A DNA stretch of 7,597 bases from positions 1-7,597 of the forward strand of contig CAYUIQ010000334.1 in NCBI GenBank assembly GCA_964444795.1. The letters run 5' to 3'. Below the pieces are notes generated by a model. It saw nothing but the letters and a program-made list of their open reading frames with translations. It was not told the origin of the DNA and did not search any database. This DNA is from JABMRP01 sp964444795 (GTDB lineage Bacteria > Planctomycetota > Planctomycetia > Pirellulales > Thermoguttaceae). This document shows, one piece after another, positions 7,489-7,597 of the stretch (positions are counted from its first letter, which is position 1; each line of letters begins with the position of its first letter). The translations under genes were made by a program, and so were the position numbers.

Positions 7489-7597
7489 CAAGGATACGAG
7501 CAGCTTGGAGTCTTTGATCGTGACTTCCGCGCAGCGTGCTCGCATGTTCGTAGCATGGGCCCCTGGCCCGTGGGAACTGGAAACACAGGCCAGGGGC
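7489..7597 (+). other. Non-coding 3' flank
   Basis: The 109 bases after gene 3 hold no convincing gene. An AAGGA at 7490-7494 follows the stop directly, but no well-placed ATG or GTG follows. The only notable structure is the inverted repeat at the right edge. Confidence 0.6.
7559..7597. repeat. Perfect 10-bp inverted repeat, possible terminator or part of a larger intergenic palindrome
   Basis: GCCCCTGGCC at 7559-7568 is the exact reverse complement of GGCCAGGGGC at 7588-7597, with a 19-base loop. The GC-rich stem lies 70 bases after the stop of gene 3 and could end the transcript. No T-run can be seen because the window stops at the right arm. The left arm is preceded by CGTAGCATGG, so the palindrome may continue outside the window. 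An intergenic repeat family is an equally good reading. Confidence 0.55.

Noticed and set aside
7505..7597. A TTG-started frame open to the right edge, with AAGGA 10 bases upstream
   Set aside because: Only 31 codons are visible, the start is weak, and the frame runs through the inverted repeat, which points to non-coding DNA.
1..7597. CRISPR array, tRNA, insertion sequence ends, toxin-antitoxin or defence genes
   Set aside because: I looked for regular direct repeats, cloverleaf-like segments, transposase motifs and small paired genes and saw none; almost the whole window is occupied by the three large genes.

Overview
This window looks like part of a carbohydrate-degradation locus from a GC-rich bacterium, most likely a member of the Planctomycetota or a relative in the PVC group. 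That assignment is an inference. It rests on the GC-rich third codon positions, three large secreted glycoside-hydrolase-like proteins in tandem, the particular type of discoidin (F5/8 type C) module fused to one of them, and no SusC/SusD pair of the Bacteroidota kind. No rRNA or marker gene is present to confirm it.

Layout: three genes, all on the + strand, fill about 97% of the window. Gene 1 (3-2597) is open at the left edge and encodes a secreted protein resembling glycoside hydrolase family 95, with an extra segment inserted in its N-terminal beta domain. After a 76-base gap, gene 2 (2674-5202) encodes a secreted protein with an N-terminal beta domain, an (alpha/alpha)6-type core and a C-terminal F5/8 type C (CBM32-like) sugar-binding module. 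After a 39-base gap, gene 3 (5242-7488) encodes a secreted protein with an N-terminal beta domain and a putative TIM barrel, resembling clan GH-D (alpha-galactosidase-like) enzymes. The last 109 bases hold no convincing gene. They contain a perfect 10-bp inverted repeat whose right arm ends exactly at the window edge.

How they may work together: all three proteins carry Sec-type signal peptides, face the same way and are closely spaced. Genes 2 and 3 share the same CAAGGAAC ribosome-binding segment. This suggests co-expression of a set of exported enzymes acting on one complex glycan, with different folds attacking different linkages and the CBM32-like module holding enzyme to substrate. The substrate cannot be read from the sequence. 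Alpha-linked fucose, galactose or related sugars are a guess from the fold families. No transporter, sulfatase, regulator, RNA gene, CRISPR array or insertion sequence was found. The long ORFs on the minus strand are shadows caused by the GC-rich codon bias.
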